DNA of 64,000 bases, taken from positions 135,457,422 through 135,521,421 of the forward strand of contig OY754329.1 of NCBI GenBank assembly GCA_963573305.1. The letters run 5' to 3'. Made by a program: the position numbers and the translations under genes. The first letter of the stretch is position 1. Each line of letters starts with the position of its first letter. The stretch is from Pyrrhosoma nymphula (Eukaryota; Arthropoda; Insecta; Odonata; Coenagrionidae). Below are positions 1 to 11,640 of the stretch, piece by piece. The notes beneath the pieces are model-generated. The model saw only the letters and a program-made list of their open reading frames with translations. It did no database searches and had not been told where the DNA came from.

Positions 1-1519
1 TAAATTTTCTGTGTAAATGCTCGCTTAGCATGAGAGAGCGACCGTAAAAAAATGTCGCGAATCTCAAGTGATGTCAACTGCTGCTAGAGCAAAAGGTCTG
101 TGTGCAGCTAATGTGCACCTTTACCTTCATTTTCATTTCATCGTTATTTGGGGTCAAATTTAATCAGGGTTAGAAGTAGTACATAAATCAAGGTCTCTTA
201 TATACATAGCAGTCGATATTGCCAAACTTGTTGACGTTGAATAAAAATTAACCTAGAAGGGTGCATTAGGTGCACACAGACTAAGGCTCTTGAGGGGTTA
301 AATTTCTGTGAAGAGGTTTACAAATTTTTATATGGGCACTCTCTCACCCTAGATGCACATTCCAACAATGAGGAAATTTAAACAGTGCCAATATTCACTG
401 TGGCAGCCAAGGTCGTAGCTAGGGGCTGCAGCGCGCTGGGGCACAGGCAAACAGAATTAAATCATGATGCTAACTCATATTTAAAACATTTGCACTTGCT
501 TACGATAGGCGCCCCTAACTTAACACACAAAATCATTCGCTGTTCTTCCACTATCCGGCACATGCCAACCAAAGCAGCCAGGCGGCACGCCAGAAAAGTA
601 AAATTTCAAGAGATTTTATAATACCTAAATGAACAAACTCTTATTGTATTGTTTCCATTCCTACATCATAGTAAGTAAGAACTAATTTTATGCTTGAATG
701 TATACAAACCTTAAATTACCTTTTTAAAGTTATTGTGTTGTTTCTCTTCCTAGAAAATAAGTCTTGAGGGCGCAAAATTCAAACCTTGCCAGGGGCGCTC
801 ATGACCCTAGCTACGACGCTGGTGGCAGCCAACATGTTGTCAAAAATGTTTATACACTCTCCAATTTTCTTTTAGGCCGCAAGGGAGACAATTGACTTTT
901 GTCGATGGCGACAGCAGTTGTAGACTTGCCTCCATAGGCATTGGGCATCTTCCATCTCTTTGGAGATAGATGCCTTTCACTTTTCCCTACCTTCCATTCC
1001 TGTCTCTGTGTCATAGCACATTTGCCAACTATTTGCATGAGCTCCTTCCCCTCCAACATCCTTCCAACCTAAGGGATTGGAAATGTTCAGGCCATTGCAA
1101 AAACACATGAAGCTCTACAACAAAGATATTTTAAACCAATAATAAGTGGTGCTTTTACATTTAAAACTTTTAGTCCCAAGACCTACTATAGTTATCATTG
1201 GGCTTCTATAATGCTTTTAATGTCCAAAAATTGAGAAATTCTGAGGCTTTCTCATTTCATTTGAAATCATGTCCCAAGTTACACATGTATTCCATTTTTG
1301 TTCAACACAGACTTTGAAAAAACACAGGAAATTAGTAGTGGGTGAGGCTGAGGGGGTGTTTGTGAATGGCCTGAGACTGAAAGTCTGAGTCATTTTGCCA
1401 AAAGGAGTGACGTTTCAAAAATCTTACTTTCTTGTTAAATATGGAAATGATGATTTTTTATTTTTCTTTAAGTTTTTTATGGTATTGGTAAGCTTCTGAA
1501 TTAACTAATTGTTTTTCAG
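1..1519. other. probable intron of the left-hand gene
   Basis: No convincing exon is visible. Short open frames here (for example 385-621 and 850-1059) lack recognisable domains and splice context. The stretch precedes the acceptor at 1517-1519 and is best read as intron with old repeat debris. Confidence 0.4.
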
Positions 1520-2389
1520 CAAAATCATCATAATCATATAACACCATCAACCAGTTCTTTTGAAACATCCACTAAGAGCAGTAAACTGTGCACAGTGACA
1601 TCTGCTGCTCCAATTCTTCATCCCCCTTCGCCGTTGTCATCAAGCTACCACCACTATCGACCTCATCAGCACAACCCTCAGCCTTTTCCCACCTCTGTTG
1701 ACTTAGGCAGTCGCTTACCTCCATCACATCCTCCATCTGCTGTTCTCCATTCAAATGTTGGTTTCAATAATCTGATGGTGCAGTCCACTCCACAAGTAAG
1801 TTTCATGAGACAAAGTTATTATTATGCTGGCGCTATTACTTAACCAAATTCTAAACTCAGTGGCAGTGGGATAATGTCATTGCCCTCTAATCTGAACAAA
1901 GTTGTTAACTTCTGCTGAAATCACAGCAATGAAATACATAGAAAATTGCCATGATAAAAAATCCACCTGGGCTGGAGATTGAACCACAGACCTTTGGCTT
2001 GCTGGGCCAATGCGCTGACCACTGTACAACACTTTAATATTCTAATGGAAATTTCAGCAGAATTAAAGGGAATTGTTGTAAGTTGCATCAGTAATTGGTA
2101 TTTACACTATGTTGCACCCATGCATTCCTGCTTGGAATGCTAATTGAAGTTGATGCTTAGAATTTGCCATTTGATTGTATTGCTTCGTATTTAAGTAATG
2201 AAACCATTCTCAAAAGATAGGATTTAAAAAAATTTACATGTACCAGAAATAATAAAAATACTTGTTTCAATCTATCATTATTTTTTTCAGGTCAATGGAA
2301 TTGGCATTAATAGTACTCTTCAGCCACCTCCACCACCACCGCCTCCATTTTCCACTTCTTCATTTACAAATGTTTTGCCTGGCTTATAA
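1520..2389 (+). CDS. C-terminal two exons of an unrecognised Pro/His/Ser-rich protein (5' part outside window)
   Basis: I do not recognise this gene. Two open segments splice in phase 0. Exon 1520-1795 (92 codons) follows a polypyrimidine tract ending in CAG and ends at a GTAAGT donor. Exon 2291-2389 (32 codons plus TAA) follows TTTTTTTCAG. The encoded tail is low-complexity: a His-rich start (QNHHNH), many Pro, Ser and His residues (SSSYHHYRPHQHNPQPF), then a run of eight prolines about 20 residues before the end, finishing VLPGL. Such tails are typical of disordered C-termini of nuclear or RNA-binding regulators, but no domain is present to assign a function. The clean splice sites and matching phase argue for a real gene rather than a chance frame. 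AATAAA at 2782-2787 is a possible poly(A) signal. Upstream exons must lie left of position 1520 and probably left of the window. Confidence 0.6.
1974..2025 (-). repeat. tRNA-derived SINE fragment in the intron of the left-hand gene
   Basis: On the minus strand an A-box-like stretch (TGGTCAGCGCATTGG, about 2007-2021) lies about 25 bases before a B-box-like stretch (GGTTCAATCTCC, 1974-1985). This is the layout of a pol III tRNA-type promoter. It cannot be a functional tRNA gene because no acceptor-stem pairing is evident. A SINE head is the likely explanation. Confidence 0.5.
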
Positions 2390-3877
2390 AAGTGCAATGG
2401 TATTTTTGTTATGTAGGTATGTGATACCTATCACCATTTTGAAGAAACATATAAGAAGTAAGTGGGAGTTTTTTTTCAATACAAGGTGCCTTGTGAAGGG
2501 GAGTGAGTAATAGGGCCAGTAGAATGAAAGCTGTATTAGTAGGTCTCAATGTTCGATGGCCCTAAAAATTTTTAACATTGAAAGGAACCATTATGCATAT
2601 GTACTTTATTTCATGCCTCAAAGTATTTAAATGTTTATTTAGATTTTAATTATATATTGGAATCAAGAGTTCTCCCAGTGCCTGAGTTTCTTCTTATCAA
2701 GTCTTGCCATTATAGATGACAGATGGTGCACTGCTTAAAATGTACTCATTGCCAAAATTTTCATGTGCAGTGAAAGCCTGCAATAAAGGAAAACTAGAAA
2801 GAATATTTAATCTCATCTCAAACAAAAACTAGCTTTGATTTGCTTTGCTCTCTTCATTCCATCTTGGATATTCCTGTTTTAGCCATTGAAATATCTTCCC
2901 TGTGTGATTCTTTCCCATGGTGTAAAATCCAACAGCAGTCAGTTTTATATTCAACTTAGGTTTGCTCTCTTTCAAGGGGAATCCTTATTACAATATATTC
3001 TTTGCATTTGCCTCTCAACCTCTCCAAATAACATTCAAAATGAACCATGAACTGGAATGATTCATTATTTAAGAGAATCTGTATCGCTATTAATTTTAAT
3101 TCTGTTGATTTTTTTCTTATTAAAATTATGTGGTGAATTACCTCCAAAGAGGTGAGGATGCTTCATATATCATGGTTGTTGACCTCTCTTGAGGCTTCAT
3201 GGCAATTGCATAGAATGTTAAATTCTCATCACTGATAAGTTTCATGGAGTATTATTGTTTTTGTGAAAGTGTTTACTTTGAGGGAGGTTAATGCTGTGAG
3301 TGTGAGAAATGGAGTGAAAGATCCATGGTATCTATATTTTCTCTGTTATTAATCACAGCTTGTGATAGATTTGGAGTTCAACCGTCTGTGGTTGCAAATG
3401 TAAATAAAATATATATGTGAGTGAAAATACTGAACAAAATTATATTTTGTAAGTAAACATTCCATTCGGTTATATAATATGATAATGTGAGTACAACAAC
3501 ATCAAGTGTGGAAATTATGCATAATTTAGCCCTTGGAATTTGATTTATTAGTTGCTTCAATAGACTCATGTGAATTAATATGTGGCAATGCTGGAATGGT
3601 GGCTTCATGTTATTATCACTCCTCTATGTTTGGTGGGGTAAAGATTTTGAACTTTCCAAATGTTCATATTCTGCAAATTCATTCTTTGATTGTCGTCTCT
3701 TTACTGAGGCCAAAAGAAACAATTGTATAAGCACTTCATTTTTAATTTACATGCCTGATTCATTTCTCTGAACCAGATCAAAGTGATCTGTAATTGAAAT
3801 TGCATCTCACAGTTGCTTGCACTACCTGGCACTGCCAAATGAATCATCACATCAATCACAACAGAGTTACATACATG
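2390..3877. other. 3' UTR and intergenic sequence
   Basis: AT-rich sequence after the TAA at 2387-2389. AATAAA occurs at 2782-2787. No further exon or RNA gene is recognised. Confidence 0.4.
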
Positions 3878-4176
3878 CAGGGATGGCTTTGGGGGTAGGC
3901 TGGCCTACCCAACAAATATTTCTGAGAGATAAGATTTTCCTTCCCATTTCCCCTTAATTCTGGTCAATGATAGACAGTTTCAGCAATATTTGACTGCTTT
4001 ATCCCTGTAAAGTTGCTTGGGAAGTTTGTATTACAGTTAGCTTCCTCAAGCAAGCGTAACAATGCAGCCACTCTGAGGCAATGCAGCGTGTCCGCAGGCC
4101 TCACTCCCTCCCTGCTGTTAGGTAGGGCCTCCCCAAATTTTATGGCTGTATAAAAAATTTTCTAAAGCCATCCCTG
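3878..4176. mobile_element. hAT-type MITE, 299 bp
   Basis: The ends form a terminal inverted repeat: CAGGGATGGCTTTGGGG at the left, and CTAAAGCCATCCCTG at the right, whose complement begins CAGGGATGGCTTTAG. The 8-bp flanks CATACATG (3870-3877) and AATATATG (4177-4184) match at 6 of 8 positions, fitting an aged 8-bp target duplication. No coding potential is seen, so it is non-autonomous. Confidence 0.7.
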
Positions 4177-4449
4177 AATATATGCATATTGTAGGACCTG
4201 ACTGTCGTGAATAATGCCTCCCCCATTAAAAAAGCTGTGCTTTATCATTTCTTGATTGTAATCAAAATAATGAATTTTCACTTAATGTAATTAAAAATTG
4301 AATTGAAATATTCTCAGTTGTTTCATATGATGGTTGTCATGGTTACAGTGCATTTAACACAGCAGTTGTTACCGCAGTGTGATTGTCTCCTGCATCCTTT
4401 CAATTTTATCTCATGTTAGCAGAAATGGAGAATGACTGCAAGGATAGTA

Positions 4450-5068
4450 CCGTATTTTTTGGTAGATAACGTGCGCGTTATCTATCGAACCGAACTCTTA
4501 TGTAAACATTTTAGAACTGCTTCGGCCTTTTGCCATTCCCGAACACTACTCTCACCAACATCAAACTGTCGAGCAGCTTCACAATTCCAATTCTCCTTCA
4601 CAGCATCTATAACTTTCAGTTTGAATTGGGCTGTATAAGATTTCCTCCGGGAAACACTTCCTGCTGCCATGGGTAATTCAATTCTAATTTAAAAAAAGAA
4701 ACGAAAATCATGAGTTACTTTAGATAGGTACAATAACAAAATATAGACGGTGCAACATCATTACAAACAAACATGACTTACCTTTCAACCAATTCGCAAT
4801 GAGAGAATGATGTAAACCACTCAAGTTATCCTCCAGGGCCAATAATCACAAACAATTATGCGCAATACGAAAATAGGGAAATTTTACCACTAATAACCCA
4901 CACTTTCAGAAATCACTCCCAATCCTCACCTCTGGCAGTAATGGTTTGTACTTCTTAACTCTACCACTAGTTCGCGCCACGCGCGTTATCTTTACATAAA
5001 AAAGAATGCCGAAAAAGTTAGAAGTGTGCATAATAAAATAGGTGTGTGTTATCTACCGAAAAATATGG
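4450..5068 (-). mobile_element. Non-autonomous pogo/Tigger-like DNA transposon
   Basis: The ends are inverted repeats of about 25 bp: left CCGTATTTTTTGGTAGATAA, right complement CCATATTTTTCGGTAGATAA. Both sides are flanked by TA (4448-4449 and 5069-5070), the target preference of the Tc1/mariner/pogo superfamily. A transposase N-terminal remnant lies inside at 4482-4670. The catalytic part is absent, so the 619-bp element cannot move by itself. Confidence 0.8.
4482..4670 (-). pseudogene. pogo-like transposase N-terminus (CENP-B-type HTH remnant)
   Basis: The 62-codon frame contains RRKSYTAQFKLKVIDAVKE followed by NCEAARQFDVGESSVREWQK. This matches the first helix-turn-helix of pogo/Tigger transposases: basic start, FKLKVI, A-A-R-x-F, then V-R-x-W. 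The frame stops after KSSVR near the element end, with no second HTH and no DDE domain. It is the truncated coding relic of the element at 4450-5068. Confidence 0.75.
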
Positions 5069-5716
5069 TAATTGTAACCCCATTTTCATCCATCATTTTC
5101 AATAACCATTCAAATTCAACAATTGCAAATTGAAGTCATTCCATGATACATATGTATTTGTAGGTTTACGGAAAAAACTATCTAGTCAATTTTGTAGTTT
5201 GGAGGTAATTTTTATAACCTGTCTGAAGTGTATGCTGTCCCTCAGAAGTGTATTATACAAATTGTTGTTGTTAATCTTTTTCATGGCTGTATATTTTTTA
5301 TGATTTTGTACCTGGAAATGTAGTACGCTGTTAAGGCATTAAAACAAAATAAATTGTTGTTGAATAAACTGATGGAAGAATTTTGATAAATTTTTAATCA
5401 AAAGGTTTGATTTTTGAAATAGATGTGATATGTGACTAAGATGACCATATTAGCATGTCTTTAGCTAAGCATAAGCATCTTTTTTAAAATATACAAATAT
5501 TTTGTAGAATAAAATGAAACTGCTGTGTCATGTCATGCACCATCTGAAAGATTTAATTAATGGCTAATTTTTCATCCATAGGATTGTTCCACGCTGCTAG
5601 AATTCATAATCTTCTTAGCATTAATTTCAAAAATAAGTACGTATTATTTTTTTAAAAATTAGGTATCACTTTTTCATCATGTTTGTATCCTTCATTTTTA
5701 CTGAATTTTACCTCTG

Positions 5717-6018
5717 GGGCTCTCCATAAATGATGTCACACAATTTTGGACCAAACTAGACCCCCTCCCCCCCCCCCTGTCACAGTCAGTCACAAATAGT
5801 GTGTCCCCCCCACACACACAAATAGTGTCATGCATTTAATGATGTCACAAAAATGAAAAAAACTACCCCCCTCCACAGTCTGAGTAAAAATAAGACGTGT
5901 GACGTAAGAAGACAGTGGTGGATGTCACAAGAAGCATAGCCCCCCTCCCCCCTGTCACACATTGTTACAAGGTGGTGACCCCCCCCCAAATCGTGTGGAC
6001 GTCATTTATAGACAGCCC
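5717..6018. mobile_element. C-rich MITE of about 302 bp
   Basis: The left end GGGCTCTCCATAAATGATGT and the complement of the right end GGGCTGTCTATAAATGACGT form an imperfect inverted repeat. CTCTG flanks both sides (5712-5716 and 6019-6023), a likely target duplication. The interior has C-runs, a short (AC)n stretch and repeated TGTCAC motifs. No open frame of note is present. Confidence 0.7.
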
Positions 6019-6335
6019 CTCTGCTAACTGGAAAAATCTCTAGGCTTCATACGTTTCTCATTGTAATACATATGTTCCTCTATGATGTAGCATTTTCAAG
6101 GAGAGAGTTAATACGAGGGCACTCTGACTTAGGGCATAAAGAAAAGATGAGTTCAAATTTAAATATTGAGTGTCACGTTGTATGGCTTCAGAAGTTGGTT
6201 AAGGTGAAAGGAGGATGAGATTAGACTAGGCACTTGCAATGGATGTGAAGGGATGGAGTAGCAAGGAAAGTGAGAGATATGTAGTGTGGAAGAAAAATGA
6301 AATGCTATGGATGCAAGTGTGGATATGGTTGAGAG

Positions 6336-8870
6336 TAGGGATGTGCGAGTACTCAAAAAGTCGAGTCGAGTAGTTGGTACTTGAAGTATTTTTACGAAAG
6401 TCGAGTCGACGGAGCTGCTGAGGCCAATAGGTTCAGAAATCTGCCGACAGGAAGCGCTATCATAGTAAACTTGCCTAAAATCGATCATTTTGCTGAAATG
6501 TTCCTGGGCTATGAGAAGTGATACGAAAATGAGCTTTGATATAAGTTCTAGCTGCATCCTGCATGAAAGGAGCAGATAACTAAGGACATCAACTTCTTAT
6601 TTCAATTTGAAATTGCTACTTGTGAAATCAGGACTCAATCCAAAATAAATTCTTAACACTAATAAGAAATTAAGTAATAACTAGTGTAAACGAGAAATCA
6701 GACTACACAAGTAGGGACCTATTTTCCAAAACTGATTCCCGAAAAATCTGTTGTGACACAGGTGAGAATCTGTTTAATTCTGAAAGAGGGCAATCAGTTG
6801 GAGCACTACCTACTCCTATACAGGCCGTTCTTCTACAAGTGTAATTAATACTTCAACGTCCAAATCGTAAATATCTTCTGGAACTGATTCCGCCATTGCA
6901 ATTAACAGCCACCAAACACTCCGTGCTATACATCACAGCTCCAGGAAAACACTTAAATAAATAACTTATGCGCATGCGCTAGACTGAGTCGGAACGGCTG
7001 CGTGTCAACATGTATGAACGGCAGTATATGAACATAGTGATCAAAGGGCCGTGTACGGCACGACGTCGTGCCGTGGCTTGAAGAGGGTCGTGATGTCCGC
7101 AGCCGCAGTGGTCGATATGTGTGAACGGATACATTTACGCCAATGCAATTAAATAAACGACGTCGTGCCGTACACGATGCACAGGGTTAAGTCGTATCGT
7201 GTGAACGAGGCATAACTTCTCAGGTGGCTTCCACTAGTTGGGGGGGGGGAGAGGGGGGCATCCTTTCGGGAGCCCCAGCAGCCAACTTCCATGGTTCCAA
7301 CATAGGCCGCAACACAGGATGACCATTATTTAGGAGGATTTGAATGGTATCCACACCCCTCAAGGCGTGAAGCATGTCGCACTTCGTCATTGGCAATTTG
7401 CAGCGATGGTAGCGCCAAGGCCAACCTGGGCCTCCAATTCAGTCGACTTCTTCGTCTTTGCTCTCTCCCCCACCCCTTCCGACACCAGATATTTTTATCT
7501 GGTTCGCTTTGGGAGGATGGTGGTAAAACATTCCGTGATGAGCATAGGCTGACAGTGTCTTTCCCCTCTCGGCTCATATTTCAGCTTGGATGATTCTTTG
7601 ACACCACCTGGGATTATCCGGGGGTCGCCTCCTGCTGCTCCGAGGCTCGCTGACTCGAAAAGCATTGACAGCTAATTCCCCTGTGTGCCCCTCTCACACC
7701 TCCCTAGGCCGCCCTCTTTCTTAGGATGAGAAAACATCACCACTAATTTTTGGACAAGAAGAAATTTATGAGCGCGGGACACATTCTGCGAGAACGATAT
7801 AGAATTCATGCAAGAAGATCGCTCCTTCGCCTTACATAAACAATGAATATTGCCATTATCAATTTGCAATGTTCATTGTTTACTTGCATCATAATTTTTA
7901 CGGATGATTCAGAAGTACGGAGAAAGCCAACACTGGGTTGATACAGCTGGTGCTCGAACGAATCGTGGGGAGCCATTATTTCAGTCGATTCAAATTGTAA
8001 CCTTACCCCGGTGAGGTAGATTTTCCACTTCCTCATGATTTTATCCACAATCTGAAATTATGCTGCATAGCGCCCGAGAGAGCTTTGAAACACATCGTCA
8101 CATCAATAGGACAAGTAACGTACCTCAAGCATCGAAGCATGCGAAGAAAGAATCGGAGCTCTGATCTCAAATTAGGTACATTTTCTTTTCAAGGTGATGC
8201 ACCGCAAATTAATTTCTATTTGAATAACTTTGTCACTCGTAGCAGAATGTGCCTGTAAATTATGCAACCTTGATGACATAAACAAAATATCGTACTCGTT
8301 ATGGCGATACGAGAGAAATAACCACCCGCTACAACCGTCCAACTTTGTATGTTATCACCATGAGACCAACCATTGGTAAAAAATCACTTGCTACAGCCAG
8401 ATTCTCGCTGTATACCACACTCGTAATGACAGACTTCTATTGTATTAATTATTGATAGTCGGCTTGCTGTCTAACTTTGATTGCTACGACTACTCTGGGC
8501 TCTTCCTAGGAATTTTGGATACACAAGTTTTCAACCCAATGCAGTCATTAAATAAAACTGTCGACAAATTAGAAGAGGTTTGTTCATTTCAAGTGTTCTA
8601 TTGGAACTGTTCAAGACACATTCATTTTAATTAATCTCCTAATTCTTTCACGATTACAATAAATATTCCTTATCACCTTTTCCCTTCTAAATAAGCCATA
8701 TGGTCAGAAGAGAAAAATGCACTAAGGGATTGGGAAAACGAGAATATGTTGGTGCATGCATTATTATATTGCCTGGTTGGGAAATTGCTATAGTTCATAC
8801 TACTTGACTCAATACTCACGAGTAACTGCAACTCGAGTCGAAATCAAAAAGTGCTACTTGCACATCCCTA
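6336..8870. mobile_element. 2.5 kb hAT-type element with perfect 8-bp target duplication
   Basis: The left end TAGGGATGTGCGAGTACTC and the complement of the right end TAGGGATGTGCAAGTAGCAC are terminal inverted repeats. The direct repeat GTTGAGAG flanks the element on both sides (6328-6335 and 8871-8878), the 8-bp duplication made by hAT transposases. Short subterminal copies of GTCGAGTCG occur near the left end and ACTCGAGTCG near the right. No transposase (BED zinc finger, DDE or dimerisation domain) is recognisable in any frame, so this is a non-autonomous or internally replaced element. Its intact duplication suggests a younger insertion than its neighbours. It probably carries another insert around 7050-7175. 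Confidence 0.85.
7051..7175. repeat. Perfect 19-bp inverted repeat with palindromic cores
   Basis: GTGTACGGCACGACGTCGT (7051-7069) and its exact complement (7157-7175) face each other across an 87-base spacer. Each arm contains the self-complementary core ACGACGTCGT. In the left copy the palindrome extends to GGCACGACGTCGTGCC. The arms may be the ends of a small element nested in the hAT-type transposon. Confidence 0.7.
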
Positions 8871-8887
8871 GTTGAGAGGAAAGGAAG

Positions 8888-11640
8888 TTAATGAGAAATT
8901 CTGAAGAGGTAGCAAAAATCGATGGAAACAGAGGGTCTTCTTGAGCAGAAAGTCTTAGAACTCTGAGGTGCCACCCGAAAGGGCCAAGAATTGCCCTCCT
9001 TCGAGGGTACAAACCAATACATAAATTTGGTACTGGAGATCATCTTTGGGGATGACTTTTCAGTGTCCTGTATTGTTGATGCAGTCAGGAAGGTCAGCTC
9101 TTGGGAGTATCTACTTTCGAGTCGTACTTCGATCTTTTTCCTCAGTCTCCATTCTGCCACAGCCAGGTGGATGGGAGTCTCCCTCATAAACATCATGTCG
9201 CCTCCGAAGTAGCCTGGAAAGTAAGTATTCAGGAAAAGCTTGAGTGCTTCCTTTTCAGAAGACCTGTAGTCACCGTTGAGAAGTAGAAGAGACCACATCC
9301 CTGCCCCCAGGTCTTAGACAAGACCTTTTGAAACCTTGATATTCCTGGAACTGTCTGTATACTACGGCAGTTGTTCATCCAAGACTTCCTCATGAGTGTT
9401 TGATTGGTGCTTAGTATCTACATTGGACAGCTTTGAAGCCTTCGCAATCCTGTTGATTTCTTGGCCTTTTTGCTTTGTTGAAGATCTTCCTGGTTTCCCT
9501 GTGGAGATCTTCAATTGAAGGATGAGATGATTTTTTTAAGAAAAATCACTGTAGCCTGTGTCTCATCCACATTCCTGAATGTGTTCAGAGGAGACTTCTC
9601 AATAACACTCCGCAGCTCCTTTTGATATAGGTCCTAGCCAGTATATCTTTGCTTCCCATATATGGGTTTTCCCCACTGTTTTTTTTTTGCTTTCCTGTTA
9701 AGTGAATAGAATATGCCAGTGACCTGACAATGGTATCTCCCCTGAAACCCTGCATTCCTTAACCTTGTGCACCATATTATTGGGGCTGAGAGTAATGTCT
9801 CTTGCTTCCTTCCTTGAGCTGTTAGCGAAGGTAGGTTATGATCCTCTATTTATTTCAAACAACTTGGTAGTCATTAAGTATTCCAAAAGCACCTATCCCC
9901 TTGGGTTAACCCCAGGACTCCCCCTAACTAGATGGTTGAGTTGGAATCACATCCCACTCGTAGAAATCATACGTTAAATTTTCACAATAACTTAATACCT
10001 ATATCCTTCAGTTCCCTACTGGGCAGCAGATCTAGAGAATCATATGGCAGGTAGCAGCCAACCACTGTCATCCTGGTTTTGACTTTGTATTTGAAGTGCC
10101 ACTATCCCTCAGTGTTGAACTGTGGTAAATGCATGGCATCTATCCCAATAACAAAAATGTAAGTCCTTGGTCTTTGAGCATATGTGCAGAAAATTAGTTT
10201 ACCTCCTGCCACACTCAATCCTCTATTTTAGGCCTTACCTTCATATAGGATCCTTTAAGGACACTTGAGGCAGATCTGCTATGTGGAAGGTTGGCCTGGA
10301 AGATGATGCCTTTATTGTTTGGCATCCCCTTCGTCACTGCCCCCAGCTTCTCTCCCTCTTGTGGGTGGCTCTGTTTTCTTACATTCTTTATCGTTCCTAC
10401 TTTTTGAGGGTGGATGTAATTTCAACCATGAATTGTGGTGAAATTTCAACCACAGTTCCTTTGAATGTGTTGTCGGCAAGAATGCAAATGAAGAAAACTG
10501 TTATTCCGTAGATTTTATTGTGGCCTTCGTCATAGTTATTGAACAATGCCCTCCCAGGAAAGTGATAACCACTGTGATGGCCAATAGATCTCTTAAAGCG
10601 CGAACTTGCAATGTAGTTTGCCGAAGCAACATCCACTTCAATGGTGAGTTAGTTGCTTTTTGTGGTCTCAATTCTCTCATACAGCCTCCACAGTGCAGTT
10701 GAGATGCTCGGGTTGGCCCTTTACAGTTGCTCAAACATAGTCTTGCCTTTAAAGCATGTTGGTCCCAGTACCCAGATCATTGCTCTCTTCCTGTTGATCA
10801 GAAGATCATTATAGTACAGTCAAAAAGTATGTACTCCCAAGGGGTCCTATCTTCCTGACCATGTCAACAACCCAGGCCACTGAAAAATCATCCCCACACA
10901 TGATCTAAAGTCTCCTGTTTATTAGTCTTGTCCCGCTGAAGGAGGACAGTGCTTGGCCTTCTAGGGTGGCACCCCGGAATTCCTCGATTTTCAGCTCTAT
11001 TTTGGCATACCACTCCTGAGTCATAAAATTTCTGTGTAGCCTGATGGGATCATGACCATCATCTTCTTTCATTTTTCATCCTCAGTATTGACTGCTGCCT
11101 GGTCACTATGTCCCTCTTGGAGTCTTGTCCTTCAGCGGTGTCACCATGATCTTTTTAGGCAAAGGATTAGAGCTTTCTCCTCCACCTGACGTCCCTTGGG
11201 AGGGTTTCCCCTGAGTATCATCCTAAGTGGAAGATGTTCCCTTCCATTTGGAGCTCCAGTTAGTTCTTTCTCCTCCTGGAAGCCCTGCTCTTGGTTGTCT
11301 TTTAATTTGTGACATAATAACCCGAAGGGTTATTCCCCTTCTGAAGCCTAAATCCTTTATGGTGAACTCCAAAGAGTCTTTTTTCATTTCCATTATACTC
11401 TCCCCAGGGTAATAAGGGAAGAAAAGGTAAATTTGATACGTCTGTGGTGGCATTTAGACTCGGATGTACTAAGAGGATAGACCCCACTGGGAGTCCAATG
11501 GGTGCTCTCCAGGAGTAACCTTTCCTAGGTGGAAGGTATCGGACCGGAACAGTACATTGTGAGAGGGCATCTTTTATATTATTGTCATTAATATTCAGGT
11601 CCATGATTGGTCCCACGATAATCTAAGGAAAAAAATGTCC
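8888..11640 (-). mobile_element. R1/Jockey-type LINE remnant (ORF1 debris plus endonuclease domain), minus strand
   Basis: Conceptual minus-strand frames give successive landmarks of an apurinic-like endonuclease (EEP) domain, broken by stops and frameshifts. IIFQANLPHSRSASSVL near 10.25 kb corresponds to the QINLHHSKAASA start. GCYLPYDS at about 10.04-10.05 kb corresponds to SAYLPYDS. GVNPRG, then LLEYLMTTKLFEINRGS, PTFANSSRKEARDITLS at 9.78-9.93 kb corresponds to the NPRGExLLEFL...PTF...DITL block. The linker to reverse transcriptase follows: GDYRSSEKEALKLFLNTYFP at about 9.21-9.27 kb, like the GxYxxxxxEtLxlLLxxHFPG segment of R1/Jockey elements. Sequence from 10.3 to 11.6 kb is probably ORF1. 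The reverse transcriptase itself is missing. The left boundary is about 10 bp from the hAT-type insertion. Confidence 0.75.

Noticed and set aside
6159..6557. 132-codon minus-strand open frame
   Set aside because: It runs across the hAT-type element boundary at 6335/6336 and its target duplication, so it is an accidental fusion of unrelated sequence. No domain is seen.
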